The position numbers and the translations under genes are program-made. A stretch of 64,000 nucleotides of DNA from the NCBI RefSeq assembly GCF_008274785.1, contig NZ_VTPU01000018.1:1-64000 (forward strand), in the 5' to 3' direction. The notes beneath the pieces are model-generated. The model had not been told where the DNA came from. It ran no database searches and saw nothing but the letters and a program-made list of their open reading frames with translations. The stretch is from Halomonas eurihalina. Lineage in GTDB: Bacteria > Pseudomonadota > Gammaproteobacteria > Pseudomonadales > Halomonadaceae. This document shows, piece after piece, positions 49,222 through 57,879 of the stretch; positions within the stretch are counted from its first letter, which is position 1, and every line of letters starts with the position of its first letter.

Positions 49222-50382
49222 GTGATCTACTTCCCAAGACATCAGCTGGCTGCTGACATGGCAGACGCCCTGAGAGGGCTCATCCTCTTCAGCGACGCGC
49301 CCAATGGCCTATTCCTTGCCGCTCCTCGAAGGACCGGCAAGACCACATTCCTGCGCAACGATCTGCTGCCCACGCTGGAGGCGCAAGGCGTCGAGGTGGT
49401 CTATGTCGACCTCTGGTCGGATCAACAGCGCGACCCCGCCCAACTGATCCAGGCTGCAATCCAGGAAGCCATGGCTCCCCACCGCACCGCCATCGAGAAG
49501 ATGGCAGCACGGTGGGGCATCAGCAAGGTGGGGCTCGGGCAATGGATTCAGTTCGATGCCAATCCCACAGAAGATGAGGCCGCCTCCCTCCCCGAGGCAC
49601 TACGTCTGCTCATCGAGGCCGGCGGCAAACCGATTGCCCTGGTGATTGATGAGGCCCAACAAGCGGTAACCACCGAAGCCGGCAACACCCTCATGGCCGC
49701 CCTAAAGTCGGCGCGGGACCAGCTCAACACGCCCGACCACATCCAGCTGATGCTGGTCATGTCTGGGTCCGATCGTGACAAGCTGCTCCGGCTGGTCAAC
49801 AGCCATGCCGCCCCATTCTACGGATCGCAAATCCAGCAGATGCCGCTGCTTGGCAAGGACTTTATCGAGCACATCGCCGATCTGATCGAACGCCAGCAGC
49901 CGGCGCAGGCCCCAGTGGACACAGAAATGCTGTTGCAGGCATTCACTGCCTATGGGTTTCGCCCCCAGTTGTTCATGGAGGCTCTTGGGCAAGCGATGAG
50001 CCCCCTGGCCACGGATGGAGGCCGGTTCGAGCAGCGGCTTTTATCCCTTGCACAGGCGCGACAGCGAGATGTCGAGCAGGACATGACGAGTGATTACCTC
50101 GGCCTGGATCCCCTCCAGCAGGCGGTATTGTGGCGAATGCTTGAGATGGGAGAAGGGTTTCGTCCGTACAATGCCGAGTCACGGGCCTTCTATCGGCGCA
50201 TCACCGGTAAGCCCATTTCTGCTCAGCAAGCTCAACGGGCCCTGGAAAGTCTGCGGGAACGAACCCCACCCCTAGCATGGAAATCGAGCCGGGGTGAATA
50301 CGCCGTAGAGGATGCCAGCATGACCAAATGGTTCCGAGCCCTGGTCGACGAAGGCCGCTGGCCACCCGGAGCCAACGAGTAA
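49222..50382 (+). CDS. Orphan AAA-type ATPase of unknown role
   Basis: This 386-residue protein starts at GTG 49222 without a clear ribosome binding site. Walker A is LAAPRRTGKTTFLR (about 32-45), Walker B is IALVIDEAQQAVT (about 138-150), and a sensor-like LVMSGSDRDKL follows (about 178-188). A helical lid and a winged-helix-like C-terminus (about 295-375) complete an ORC/archaeal-ATPase or STAND-like layout. The 100 bases before it are AT-rich, unlike their surroundings, suggesting acquisition. No partner gene is adjacent. A defence or DNA-linked role is possible but unsupported. Confidence 0.75.
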   Translation: MIYFPRHQLAADMADALRGLILFSDAPNGLFLAAPRRTGKTTFLRNDLLPTLEAQGVEVVYVDLWSDQQRDPAQLIQAAIQEAMAPHRTAIEKMAARWGISKVGLGQWIQFDANPTEDEAASLPEALRLLIEAGGKPIALVIDEAQQAVTTEAGNTLMAALKSARDQLNTPDHIQLMLVMSGSDRDKLLRLVNSHAAPFYGSQIQQMPLLGKDFIEHIADLIERQQPAQAPVDTEMLLQAFTAYGFRPQLFMEALGQAMSPLATDGGRFEQRLLSLAQARQRDVEQDMTSDYLGLDPLQQAVLWRMLEMGEGFRPYNAESRAFYRRITGKPISAQQAQRALESLRERTPPLAWKSSRGEYAVEDASMTKWFRALVDEGRWPPGANE

Positions 50383-50422
50383 TCCTCACCGTTGGTGGCC
50401 AACGCCGAACATCACGAGCTCC

Positions 50423-51223
50423 TCAGTTTGCTTGCTGTTCATCACGCTCTGACAAGGTGATGTGCTCACCGACTTCTTCAGCTTCCTCCCCTCGCGCCGC
50501 CAACAGGCGGCGCATCGCCGGTGTCGGTTCCGCCGGTTTGGCGTCGCGGCGGCTGGCGGCGTAGTTGTCATTGAAGACGTCGCAATAGTCGTCGAGTACA
50601 TCGGCTGCCCGAGTGTCGCCGGCCTGACGCAGCAACTCCGCCGCCACCTCGGCGGTGCACAGGTGGTCGCTGGACGCCGCCTTGCGCAGTCGATAGCGGC
50701 TCTGCCGGTCGGTGACCAGCGGCAGTACCGGCAGGGTCGCCAGATAAGGGCTGCGGCGGAAGATACGACGCGCCTGCCGCCAGGTGCCGTCGAGGAGAAT
50801 GAAGACGGGAATCCGGCCGGTCTTTTGACGCTCGATCACGCGGTCCATGCCGACCACGCGCTCGGCGTATCCCTCCTGATCGTCGGGGAAGACCACGAAG
50901 GGCGCATAGCGCGAATCCTCCAGCAGGGCGAGCAGCCGCTCGTCCGGTGCCGTGCGATACCAGGTGAAGACCTCGGTGTCCGGCAGGACATCGCGGATCA
51001 GACGGCCGGTGTTGGTAGGCTTGTACTGCTCGATCGGATGCGTCAGCAGCCACACTCGGGTCTGGCTTTCGGCACGCACCCGGTAGGGACACAGGCAGTT
51101 GAGGCGTGGCAGGTTGCACGCTTCACAGCGCACCACGAAACTGCCGCGCGCCTTGAACTCACGCCGGGGTGGCGAGGCGGGGTCAGTATCGGAGGAAGGT
51201 GATGTCGGGGATTCGTCTTGCAT
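50423..51223 (-). CDS. tapT: tRNA-uridine aminocarboxypropyltransferase (TapT/YfiP, DTW domain)
   Basis: This 266-residue protein has an N-terminal zinc-type segment CEACNLPRLNCLCPYRV (about 33-49) and the DTW motif in ILLDGTWRQARRIFRRSPYL (about 141-160). A proline-rich/acidic tail begins at each end. Proteins of this family install acp3U at position 47 of tRNAs using S-adenosylmethionine. The gene is monocistronic between the ATPase (convergent) and the sirtuin gene on the same strand. Confidence 0.88.
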   Translation of the reverse strand: MQDESPTSPSSDTDPASPPRREFKARGSFVVRCEACNLPRLNCLCPYRVRAESQTRVWLLTHPIEQYKPTNTGRLIRDVLPDTEVFTWYRTAPDERLLALLEDSRYAPFVVFPDDQEGYAERVVGMDRVIERQKTGRIPVFILLDGTWRQARRIFRRSPYLATLPVLPLVTDRQSRYRLRKAASSDHLCTAEVAAELLRQAGDTRAADVLDDYCDVFNDNYAASRRDAKPAEPTPAMRRLLAARGEEAEEVGEHITLSERDEQQAN

Positions 51224-51282
51224 GCTTCACTGGCGTGTCGAAAAAGGGGCGGCATTCTAGCATGCTCGCCAACTTCGTCCGC

Positions 51283-52017
51283 TCAGCCGAACACGGTCTC
51301 CGGCAGCCACAGGCGCCCCTCGCGTCGCCAGTGGCGAGCCAGCAAGGGCACGCCTTCGCCGGCGGGTAGCGCCAGGCCATGAACCCCGGCAGTCGCCAGT
51401 TCATGGGCCTCGGGGTCAACCAGCACTCGAGAGGCCGCCAGGGGCGTCTCATCGATCAGCGAGGCCGCCGGCATCACCGCCAGCGAGGTTCCCACGACCA
51501 GCAGCAGATCAGCCTCGGCGACGAGCTCGAGGGCATCGTCGAAACGGGGCACCGCCTCGCCGAACCACACCACGTCGGGGCGCAACTGGCTGCCCTTGTC
51601 GCAGACATCGCCCAGGGCGATTCCGCCGCGAGGTAGCGGATAGCGCATACGCGCATCCACCGAGGAGCGCGCCTTGAGGATCTCGCCATGCAAGTGCACG
51701 ACCTGCCGGGAGCCAGCCCGTTCGTGCAGGTCATCGATGTTCTGAGTGATGATGCTGACCCGAAAGCCTTCGCGCTCGAGCAGTGCCAGGGCCTTGTGGG
51801 CGGCATTGGGGCGTGCACGGCGCACCTGATCGCGACGGGCATCGTAGAAGCGCAGGACGCGCTCGGGATCCCGGGCCCAGCCCTCCGGAGTCGCGACCTC
51901 CTCGATGGGATGGTCGGCCCAGAGCCCGTCGGCGGCACGAAAGGTCTGGATACCGCTCTCGGCGCTGATGCCGGCGCCGGTCAGTACTACCAGGTGGGGG
52001 CGCGAAGTCTCGTCCAT
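51283..52017 (-). CDS. cobB: NAD-dependent sirtuin deacylase (zinc cysteines absent)
   Basis: From the ATG complementing 52015-52017 the protein has 244 residues. It has the NAD motifs VVLTGAGISAESGIQTFR (about 10-27) and TQNIDDLHERAG (91-102), and the catalytic histidine in HLHGE (H110). Tyr58 and Arg61 in FYDARRDQ match the Tyr/Arg pair of class III sirtuins that remove succinyl and similar groups. The zinc module normally has four cysteines, but the whole protein has one (C139 in GDVCDKGSQLRP). The longer open frame upstream lacks similarity. Confidence 0.87.
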   Translation of the reverse strand: MDETSRPHLVVLTGAGISAESGIQTFRAADGLWADHPIEEVATPEGWARDPERVLRFYDARRDQVRRARPNAAHKALALLEREGFRVSIITQNIDDLHERAGSRQVVHLHGEILKARSSVDARMRYPLPRGGIALGDVCDKGSQLRPDVVWFGEAVPRFDDALELVAEADLLLVVGTSLAVMPAASLIDETPLAASRVLVDPEAHELATAGVHGLALPAGEGVPLLARHWRREGRLWLPETVFG

Positions 52018-52207
52018 GGCGTTCGGGTCGTCGTCTCGAGGTGTTGCAAACAGGAAAGGGCCGGATTCCTCTGGAAAAATATCACTGGGCCCCACCGAGT
52101 ACCAGAGCGCCTCGGCCGGCCCTTTTCGAAGCACCAGCAACGACGATGGATGACATCCGCGCGAGCGGCGGCGACAATGTCGCCCTCGTTGCGACCTCGA
52201 TGCCGAC

Positions 52208-52978
52208 ATGATCGAAGCACTGCCCATTCTCCATCACGATGACCACCTGATCGCTGTGCACAAGCCGGCGGGCATGCTCGTGCACCGCAGCGCCCTGGCG
52301 CGGGGTGAACGGCACTTCCTGTTGCAGACGCTGCGCGACCAGATCGGCCAGCGCGTCTACCCGGTCCATCGCCTCGATCGCCCCACCTCGGGCTTGATGG
52401 TGTTTGCTCTCGACCCGGAGACAGCCAGCCAACTGGCAGACGCCTTCGCCGCGCAGAGGGTCGCCAAGCGTTATCTGGCCGTCGTGCGCGGCCAGGGGCC
52501 CGAGGCTGAACGGCTGGACTATGCCTTGCGGGAGGAAGACGGGCGGCGCCCCAAGGCCGAGATGCCGGCACGCGAGGCGCGCACCGAGGTACAGCGCCTG
52601 GACAGCGTGGAGCTGCCGGTGCGGGTCGACCGCTACCCAAGCGCACGTTATTCGCTGATGGAGGCCCGCCCGCTCACCGGCCGGCGCCACCAGATCCGCC
52701 GCCACCTGTCGCGCCGCGGCTACCCGATCATCGGCGACGCCAAGCACGGCAAGGGGGTGCACAACCGCTTCTTCGCCGAGCAACTGGACTGCCCTCGCCT
52801 GCTGCTCGCCGCCGTGGGCCTGGAGTTCGAGCACCCGGTCGATGGCCGCCGCTTCACGCTCGGCTGTGCCCTCGATGCCCCCATGACCGCGCTTTTCCAG
52901 CGCTTCGGCTGGTCGGCTCATTTGCCCGCCAATCGCCGAGGCATCTCCACCTCAGCCCCCTCGATGACGACTTCATGA
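52208..52978 (+). CDS. truC: tRNA pseudouridine(65) synthase TruC
   Basis: This 256-residue RluA-family synthase has VHKPAGMLVHRSALARGERH (about 17-36), the catalytic aspartate in VYPVHRLDRPTSGLMVFAL (about 49-67) and GRRHQIRRHLSRRGYPIIGD. The extended arrangement after the catalytic motif and the DQIGQ segment match TruC rather than RluA or RluC. It modifies U65 in some tRNAs. It overlaps tcdA by four bases. Confidence 0.92.
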   Translation: MIEALPILHHDDHLIAVHKPAGMLVHRSALARGERHFLLQTLRDQIGQRVYPVHRLDRPTSGLMVFALDPETASQLADAFAAQRVAKRYLAVVRGQGPEAERLDYALREEDGRRPKAEMPAREARTEVQRLDSVELPVRVDRYPSARYSLMEARPLTGRRHQIRRHLSRRGYPIIGDAKHGKGVHNRFFAEQLDCPRLLLAAVGLEFEHPVDGRRFTLGCALDAPMTALFQRFGWSAHLPANRRGISTSAPSMTTS

Positions 52979-53802
52979 ACGACCCCCTCATGCCCCCCAC
53001 GCCCACACAGGACGACGACTACGAGCTGCGCTTCGGCGGCATCCGGCGTCTCTACGGTGCGCGCGCCGCAGAACGCTTTCGGCAGGCTCACGTAGTGGTA
53101 GCCGGGGTCGGCGGCGTGGGTAGCTGGGCGGTGGAGGCCCTGGCGCGCTCCGGCATCGGCCGGCTGACCTTGATCGATCTGGACGACGTCTGCGTCTCCA
53201 ACGTCAATCGCCAGTTGCACGCCCTGGATGGCACCATCGGCCGCCCCAAGGTCGAAGTGCTGGCCGAGCGCTGCCGCGCGATCCAGCCCGGCATCGAGGT
53301 CATCGCCGACACCGCTTTCGTCACGCCAGGCAACCTGGCCGACCGTCTGCCCGGGGACGCCGATCATGTGGTCGATGCCATCGACAGCGTGGTCGCCAAG
53401 GCGGCGCTGATCGCCTGGTGCAAGCGACGCAAACTGCCGATCACCGTCACTGGCGCGGCCGGAGGCCAGACCGACCCCACGCGCATTCGCACGGCGGATC
53501 TCACCCGCACCGAGCACGACCCGCTGCTCGCCAAGGTGCGCGCCCGCCTGCGCCGCGACCATGGCTTCTCGCGCAACCCCCGGCGACGCTTCTCGGTGGA
53601 GTGCGTCTATTCCGACGAGCAACTGGTCTACCCCGGCGCCGACGGCGAGGTCTGCCACACCAAGCCGGGTACCGGCGAGTCGACTCGGCTCGACTGTGCC
53701 TCGGGCTTCGGCGCCGCCACCTTCGTCACCGGCAGCTTCGGCTTCACGGCCGCCAGCCGCGTCCTCGCGCGATTGGCCCGCGATACCTCCCCTGCTCATT
53801 GA
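52975..53802 (+). CDS. tcdA: tRNA threonylcarbamoyladenosine dehydratase
   Basis: This 275-residue E1-like enzyme has the ATP loop VVVAGVGGVGSWAVEALARS (about 39-58), a NVNRQLHALDGTIGRPK segment and VVDAIDSVVAKAALI (about 124-138). TcdA cyclises t6A37 in tRNA to the ct6A form using ATP. It is coupled to truC by ATGA and 15 bases from the DUF1653 gene. A sulfur partner, CsdE, is not present nearby. Confidence 0.93.
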   Translation: MNDPLMPPTPTQDDDYELRFGGIRRLYGARAAERFRQAHVVVAGVGGVGSWAVEALARSGIGRLTLIDLDDVCVSNVNRQLHALDGTIGRPKVEVLAERCRAIQPGIEVIADTAFVTPGNLADRLPGDADHVVDAIDSVVAKAALIAWCKRRKLPITVTGAAGGQTDPTRIRTADLTRTEHDPLLAKVRARLRRDHGFSRNPRRRFSVECVYSDEQLVYPGADGEVCHTKPGTGESTRLDCASGFGAATFVTGSFGFTAASRVLARLARDTSPAH

Positions 53803-53817
53803 CCACGGAGATCCACG

Positions 53818-54042
53818 ATGGAAGCGCAGCATCCCGTTCCCGGTATCTATCGCCACTACAAGGGCGCGCTCTACGAGGTGATCGGCGTGGCCCATCACAG
53901 CGAAACCGAAGAGCCGCTGGTAGCCTATCGCGCCCTGTACGGCGACTACGGCCTCTGGGTCCGTCCCCTGTCGATGTTCATGGAAGAAGTCGTGATGCAG
54001 GGTGAGCCGCTACCGCGTTTCGCCCTGGAGAAGGCTTTTTAA
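53818..54042 (+). CDS. DUF1653 family protein
   Basis: This 74-residue protein has the DUF1653 pattern [20 protein letters not shown], followed by [21 protein letters not shown]. The small beta-rich domain is often found alone or beside metabolic enzymes and has no established function. ACGGAG precedes the ATG and it closes the truC-tcdA unit. A repeat element follows. Confidence 0.93.
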   Translation: MEAQHPVPGIYRHYKGALYEVIGVAHHSETEEPLVAYRALYGDYGLWVRPLSMFMEEVVMQGEPLPRFALEKAF

Positions 54043-54152
54043 GAGGGGAAGAGGGAAGAAAGGCTAGCCCCGGGAATTTGGACATCAAGCGTTTTCTTCT
54101 CTCTTAAAGGCGCACAGCGCCGTTCTTCCTTCTTCCAGCGGCGTCTGCCGCG
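54043..54152. repeat. Hairpin/purine-tract intergenic repeat, copy A
   Basis: After a purine-rich run (GAGGGGAAGAGGGAAGAAAGG) in two halves of fewer than 20 bases each, the block holds hairpin GGCGC-ACA-GCGCC (54109-54121). The 16-base pyrimidine core CCGTTCTTCCTTCTTC (54120-54135) and hairpin GCGGC-GTCT-GCCGC (54138-54151) follow. The reverse complement of the core and the same hairpin order recur at 61486-61582. It separates convergent DUF1653 and bfr genes. Confidence 0.65.
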
Positions 54153-54166
54153 CTCTTCTTATTTCT

Positions 54167-54643
54167 TTATTCAGCTTCCTGCATTTGCTTCTGCAGGTAG
54201 TTCTGGATACCCACCTTGTCGATCAGGCCAAGTTCGGTTTCCAGGTGGTCGATGTGCTCTTCCTCGTCATCGAGGATGCACTTGAACAGGTCCCGGCTGA
54301 CGTAGTCCTTGACCTGCTCGCAGTGAGTGATGGCGTCGATCAGGTCGGCGCGAGCCTTCTGCTCGAGCTTGAGGTCACACTCGAGCATCTCCTTGGTGTT
54401 CTCGCCGATCAGTAGCTTGCCGTAATCCTGCAGGTTGGGGATGCCTTCAAGGAAGAGAATGCGCTCGATCAGAGTATCAGCGTGCTGCATTTCCTCGATG
54501 GATTCCTTGTACTCCCACTTGCCCAGGGCGGCGAGCCCCCAATCCTGATACATCTTGGCATGCAGGTAGTACTGGTTGATGGCTACCAGTTCGTTGCCGA
54601 GTACCGTATTGAGGTACTGGATGACCTTGCTGTCGCCTTTCAT
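54167..54643 (-). CDS. bfr: Bacterioferritin
   Basis: From the ATG complementing 54641-54643 (GAGGTAA upstream) the protein has 158 residues and starts [20 protein letters not shown]. Ferroxidase ligands appear in [32 protein letters not shown] (also containing the heme methionine) and [14 protein letters not shown]. It forms a 24-mer that stores iron as ferric mineral. Bfd, its iron-release partner, lies 149 bases upstream on the same strand. Confidence 0.96.
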   Translation of the reverse strand: MKGDSKVIQYLNTVLGNELVAINQYYLHAKMYQDWGLAALGKWEYKESIEEMQHADTLIERILFLEGIPNLQDYGKLLIGENTKEMLECDLKLEQKARADLIDAITHCEQVKDYVSRDLFKCILDDEEEHIDHLETELGLIDKVGIQNYLQKQMQEAE

Positions 54644-54764
54644 GACGTTACCTCGATTGCTGTCAGGGTCCATTTCACATTGGCACGGGACTCTCCGCCC
54701 TGCCAGGCATACCCAACAGTCTAGACCACGTCACAAAAAATTCAATGAAATCAATTATTTGCTA

Positions 54765-54793
54765 ATGACAACACAAACAATATCGATTGTCAT
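54765..54793. promoter_or_regulatory. Palindrome between bfd and bfr
   Basis: ATGACAA (54765-54771) and TTGTCAT (54787-54793) are perfect inverted arms. Nested inside is ACAAT-ATCG-ATTGT. It abuts the bfd stop codon, about 120 bases upstream of bfr. Its AT-rich palindromic form suggests an operator for separate bfr control, or a stem in the joint mRNA. Confidence 0.45.
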
Positions 54794-54999
54794 CACACCG
54801 CATAGGCCAGCGCTTCGGCGGGAGCGGTCAGCGTCTCGCGAATGGCTTCGCGGGTAATGCCCTTGCCCATGCAGGCGCACTTGCCGCATTGGGTACCACA
54901 GCCCGTCTCGAGCTGGACCTCGCGCCAACTGCGCGCACCTTCCTCCACGCTCTGGCGGATGGCCTTGTCGCTGACACCCTTGCATAGACACACGTACAT
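54793..54999 (-). CDS. bfd: Bacterioferritin-associated ferredoxin
   Basis: This 68-residue protein starts MYVCLCKGVSDKAIRQSVEE at the ATG complementing 54997-54999, with GAGGTGA upstream. The four [2Fe-2S] ligands are C4, C6, C38 and C41 (CLC and QCGKC), with extra cysteines at 34 and 43. Bfd donates electrons to bacterioferritin so that stored iron can be released. A longer in-frame open frame upstream lacks similarity. A Fur-like site lies 26 bases upstream of the start. Confidence 0.93.
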   Translation of the reverse strand: MYVCLCKGVSDKAIRQSVEEGARSWREVQLETGCGTQCGKCACMGKGITREAIRETLTAPAEALAYAV

Positions 55000-55024
55000 G
55001 ACATCACCTCGTGCTGACCTCGAG

Positions 55025-55043
55025 GCAAATGTAAATGATTCGC
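55025..55043 (-). promoter_or_regulatory. Candidate Fur box upstream of bfd
   Basis: The 19 bases GCAAATGTAAATGATTCGC match the Fur consensus at about 12 of 19 positions. They lie 26-44 bases before the bfd start. Bfd is iron-starvation induced through Fur in several gammaproteobacteria, which fits. The match was judged by eye. Confidence 0.5.
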
Positions 55044-55111
55044 ATAGTCTATCGCAACCATAGGCTGCCACTTTTTTGTCTGGAGAGGCTGGAACTTTCG
55101 TATCAGGCGTG

Positions 55112-55588
55112 TCAGGTGGCCGCCTTGGGCACCACCACCACCTGCGTACCGGAGACGATATCGGCCCAGCTACGGCGTTCGGCGTCGAACAGCACCCACA
55201 GATGCCCAAGGCCGAAAGCCGCCCAGGAAAGAGCGCCCACCAGATAGCGCACCAGACTCTGGCGCAGGTTGATCGCCCGCCCATCCGTCGTCTGCACGCG
55301 CAGTCGCCAAGCCTGCATGCCCAGCGTCATGCCGCCGCGCATCCAGAAAAAAGCGAAGAATACGTAAGCGCCGAACAGCAATAAGGCGCGCAGCGAAGCC
55401 ACCTGGGCGACACCGGCGCCCAGGTGCGCCGCCGGCAGATCCAGCAACAGGCGGCTGACCAGCACATGGCCAGCGGCCAGCGCGATCCAGATAGCCAGGA
55501 CCAGCAGGCCGTCGTAAAGCATGGCGCCAAGACGACGCCCCAGCCCGGCAGGCCAGACGTCGTCGAGACGATCGAAATGCTGCGCCAT
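55112..55588 (-). CDS. RDD family membrane protein
   Basis: This 158-residue protein has the RDD pattern: GLGRRLGAMLYDGLLVLAIW with the Arg and Asp-Asp-type residues in the first helix, then MTLGMQAWRLRVQTTDG and a final helix with SWAADIVSGTQ-like ending RSWADIVSGTQ. About three membrane helices are predicted. Function is unknown; RDD proteins occur widely and some have been linked to sodium/proton transport in halophiles. It has GGAGG upstream and follows lptG by 12 bases. Confidence 0.9.
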   Translation of the reverse strand: MAQHFDRLDDVWPAGLGRRLGAMLYDGLLVLAIWIALAAGHVLVSRLLLDLPAAHLGAGVAQVASLRALLLFGAYVFFAFFWMRGGMTLGMQAWRLRVQTTDGRAINLRQSLVRYLVGALSWAAFGLGHLWVLFDAERRSWADIVSGTQVVVVPKAAT

Positions 55589-55600
55589 GCAACCTCCGGC

Positions 55601-56665
55601 TCAGCCGCTGCGACGCAGCATATAGATTCCCAGGACGGCGCAGATCAGGGTCGGCGCCAGCACCGCCCAGGCCGGCGAGAAGCCGAACACCGTGGATGCC
55701 GGCCCCAGCAGATCCTGCAGGTACTTGAAGATCAGCCCGGTGACCACGCCATAGAACACCCGGGTACCAGCCGCCACACTACGCAGCGGCCCGAACACGA
55801 AGGAGGCGGCCACCAGCATCAGCGAAGCCATGGTCAAGGGCATCAGCATTTTCTGCCAGAAGTAGAGCAACGGTTGGGCCGCGTCTTGCCCCTGGGATTG
55901 CAGATAACTCGCATGGGCCCAGAGTTCGCTGGGCGCCTGGGTCTCCATCTTGCGCAGCAAGCGATCCAGCTCAGCGGGCGTCAGCTCGGTCTCCCAGGGT
56001 AGGGTGGCCTGATGGATCGCCTCGGTGCGACCTTCCGCAAAGCGGGTGATGTCCACGTCCTCCAGCACCCAACCACCATCACGCCATACCGCCCGACGCG
56101 CATTCATCGCCTCGCGCAACTCACGCCCCTCGAATCGGTAGCGGGTCAGGTCGAGCACGACATTGTCGATGCGGATAGCGCCGAAGCGATAGAAGCTGTC
56201 GTCCTCTCGCTGCCAGCCACCGCGCTCGGTGAGCACAGCGCCCTCGCCCTGCATCTGCTCCAGGCGCCAGGCGCTGGCGTACTGCTCGGTGCGAGGGCTG
56301 ACGAATTCGGCGATGAACAGCACCACGGCGATCACCAGGATGACCGGCTTCATCACGCCCCAGAGAATGCGCGCCAGCGACCGGCCCGCAGCTCTCATCA
56401 CTGTCAGCTCGTTGCTCGAGGCCATGCCGCCCAGGCCGATCAGTGCGCCAATCAGCACGCCCACCGGGGCATACTGGTAGAAGCGCCAGGGCAGGCGCAT
56501 CACCAGGTAGAAGAAAACCTGGAGGGCACCGTAGTCCCCTTCCACATCGCCCAGGTCGTTGATGTAGGTGATGACCAGATCCAGGCCCAGCAGCACAACC
56601 TGCACCACCAGGATGGCCCCCAGCACGTTGCGCGCGATATAACGATCCAGACGATCGGCGATCAT
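55601..56665 (-). CDS. lptG: LPS export ABC transporter permease LptG
   Basis: The start complementing 56663-56665 gives 354 residues beginning MIADRLDRYIARNVLGAILV. Six membrane helices flank a periplasmic beta-jellyroll domain (about 130-260). LptG with LptF and the ATPase LptB pulls lipopolysaccharide from the inner membrane into the Lpt bridge. It overlaps lptF by ATGA; the longer open frame upstream lies within lptF. Confidence 0.95.
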   Translation of the reverse strand: MIADRLDRYIARNVLGAILVVQVVLLGLDLVITYINDLGDVEGDYGALQVFFYLVMRLPWRFYQYAPVGVLIGALIGLGGMASSNELTVMRAAGRSLARILWGVMKPVILVIAVVLFIAEFVSPRTEQYASAWRLEQMQGEGAVLTERGGWQREDDSFYRFGAIRIDNVVLDLTRYRFEGRELREAMNARRAVWRDGGWVLEDVDITRFAEGRTEAIHQATLPWETELTPAELDRLLRKMETQAPSELWAHASYLQSQGQDAAQPLLYFWQKMLMPLTMASLMLVAASFVFGPLRSVAAGTRVFYGVVTGLIFKYLQDLLGPASTVFGFSPAWAVLAPTLICAVLGIYMLRRSG

Positions 56666-57744
56666 CCGCTCATCCCCTTGCGCTGGGCACGCAGCGTCAT
56701 CAGCAGGCCGACAGCCAGGAAAGCAGCGTGGATCGGCCACATGCCCAGCGTGGCCGGCCAGGCTCCCCTGGCGATGGCATCCAGCGCCGCCAGCAGCAGG
56801 CTGAGATAGGCCACATAAAGAAAGATCGCCGGCAGCAGCTTGGCGAAACGCCCCTGGCGAGGATTCACACGAGACAACGGCATGGCCAGCAGCGTCAGAA
56901 TGAACACCATCGGCGGCAGGCCGAGCCGCCACTGCAACTGCGCCATGGCGGGTGCCGACCCGTCGGCGAACAAGGCGGGCGTGGCGGCATATTCGGGATC
57001 GTCCAGGTCCTGGCGTTCGGCAGCGCCGGAGAGGCGCACTGCATAAGTGCCGAACGACAGGCGTTCGGCCACAGCCTGCCCCGGTTCGACGCTGTAGCGT
57101 TCGCCATCGGAGAGCACCAGAAAGCGGCTACCGGTTTCCGCATCGACAGTCTGATAGCCTTCCGCGGCGCGCGTCACCACCGTCTCGGGCGATCCATCGT
57201 CGCGGCGCTGGCGTTCGCTGATGAAGACCCCCTCCAGGCGTCGCTCCTGCTCGCTCAACGCCTCGGTATAGGCCACTCGGCCATCGCCGAAATCCTGGAA
57301 GCGCCCCGGTGCCAGGACACCGAAATCGAGCTGACTGCGCTGCTCCTCGATGATCATCTCGTTCTGCAGGGCACCGGCCGGCGTCAGCCAGAGACTGCAC
57401 AACCCCACCAGGATAGCCACCACGGTGGCCGGCAACAGGCTAACCCACAGCAGCCGATTGGGGCTCGTGCCGCAGGCCACCAGCACGGTGATCTCGCTGT
57501 TGAGGTAGAGCTGCCCCAGCGCCAGCAGGATGCCGAGGAAAAACGCCAGCGGCAGGATCAGCTCGAGAAACCCCGGCAGATGGAACAGCATCAGGGTTCC
57601 GAGGATATCGACGGGAATCTCGCCCTCCGCCGCATTGGAGAAGTAGCGGATGAAACGACTCCCCATGATCACCAGCAGCAGCACGCCGGCGACGGCGGCC
57701 ATCGTCTGCAGGATCTCGCGGGTCAGGTAACGAAATATGATCAA
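56662..57744 (-). CDS. lptF: LPS export ABC transporter permease LptF
   Basis: The first residues of the family (MIIFRYLTREILQ, initiator TTG complementing 57742-57744) follow GGGAGG by five bases. I therefore place the start at TTG, not the ATG 48 bases earlier, giving 360 residues. Six helices and a periplasmic jellyroll domain are visible, with LELILPLAFFLGILLALGQL and the coupling region near LACG. It forms the LptB2FG exporter with LptG and is divergent from pepA. Confidence 0.93.
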   Translation of the reverse strand: MIIFRYLTREILQTMAAVAGVLLLVIMGSRFIRYFSNAAEGEIPVDILGTLMLFHLPGFLELILPLAFFLGILLALGQLYLNSEITVLVACGTSPNRLLWVSLLPATVVAILVGLCSLWLTPAGALQNEMIIEEQRSQLDFGVLAPGRFQDFGDGRVAYTEALSEQERRLEGVFISERQRRDDGSPETVVTRAAEGYQTVDAETGSRFLVLSDGERYSVEPGQAVAERLSFGTYAVRLSGAAERQDLDDPEYAATPALFADGSAPAMAQLQWRLGLPPMVFILTLLAMPLSRVNPRQGRFAKLLPAIFLYVAYLSLLLAALDAIARGAWPATLGMWPIHAAFLAVGLLMTLRAQRKGMSG

Positions 57745-57879
57745 TACTGCCTCCCGGTCCGGGTTGTCGGCACCCGGCCAACTTCCATGCAATGACGCCC
57801 GGCCTTGGGTACACTGGGACGACTCGGCAATGTGCCGGCATTATCCAGAATCCCCCACCGCTTGTCTTGTGGAGACACC

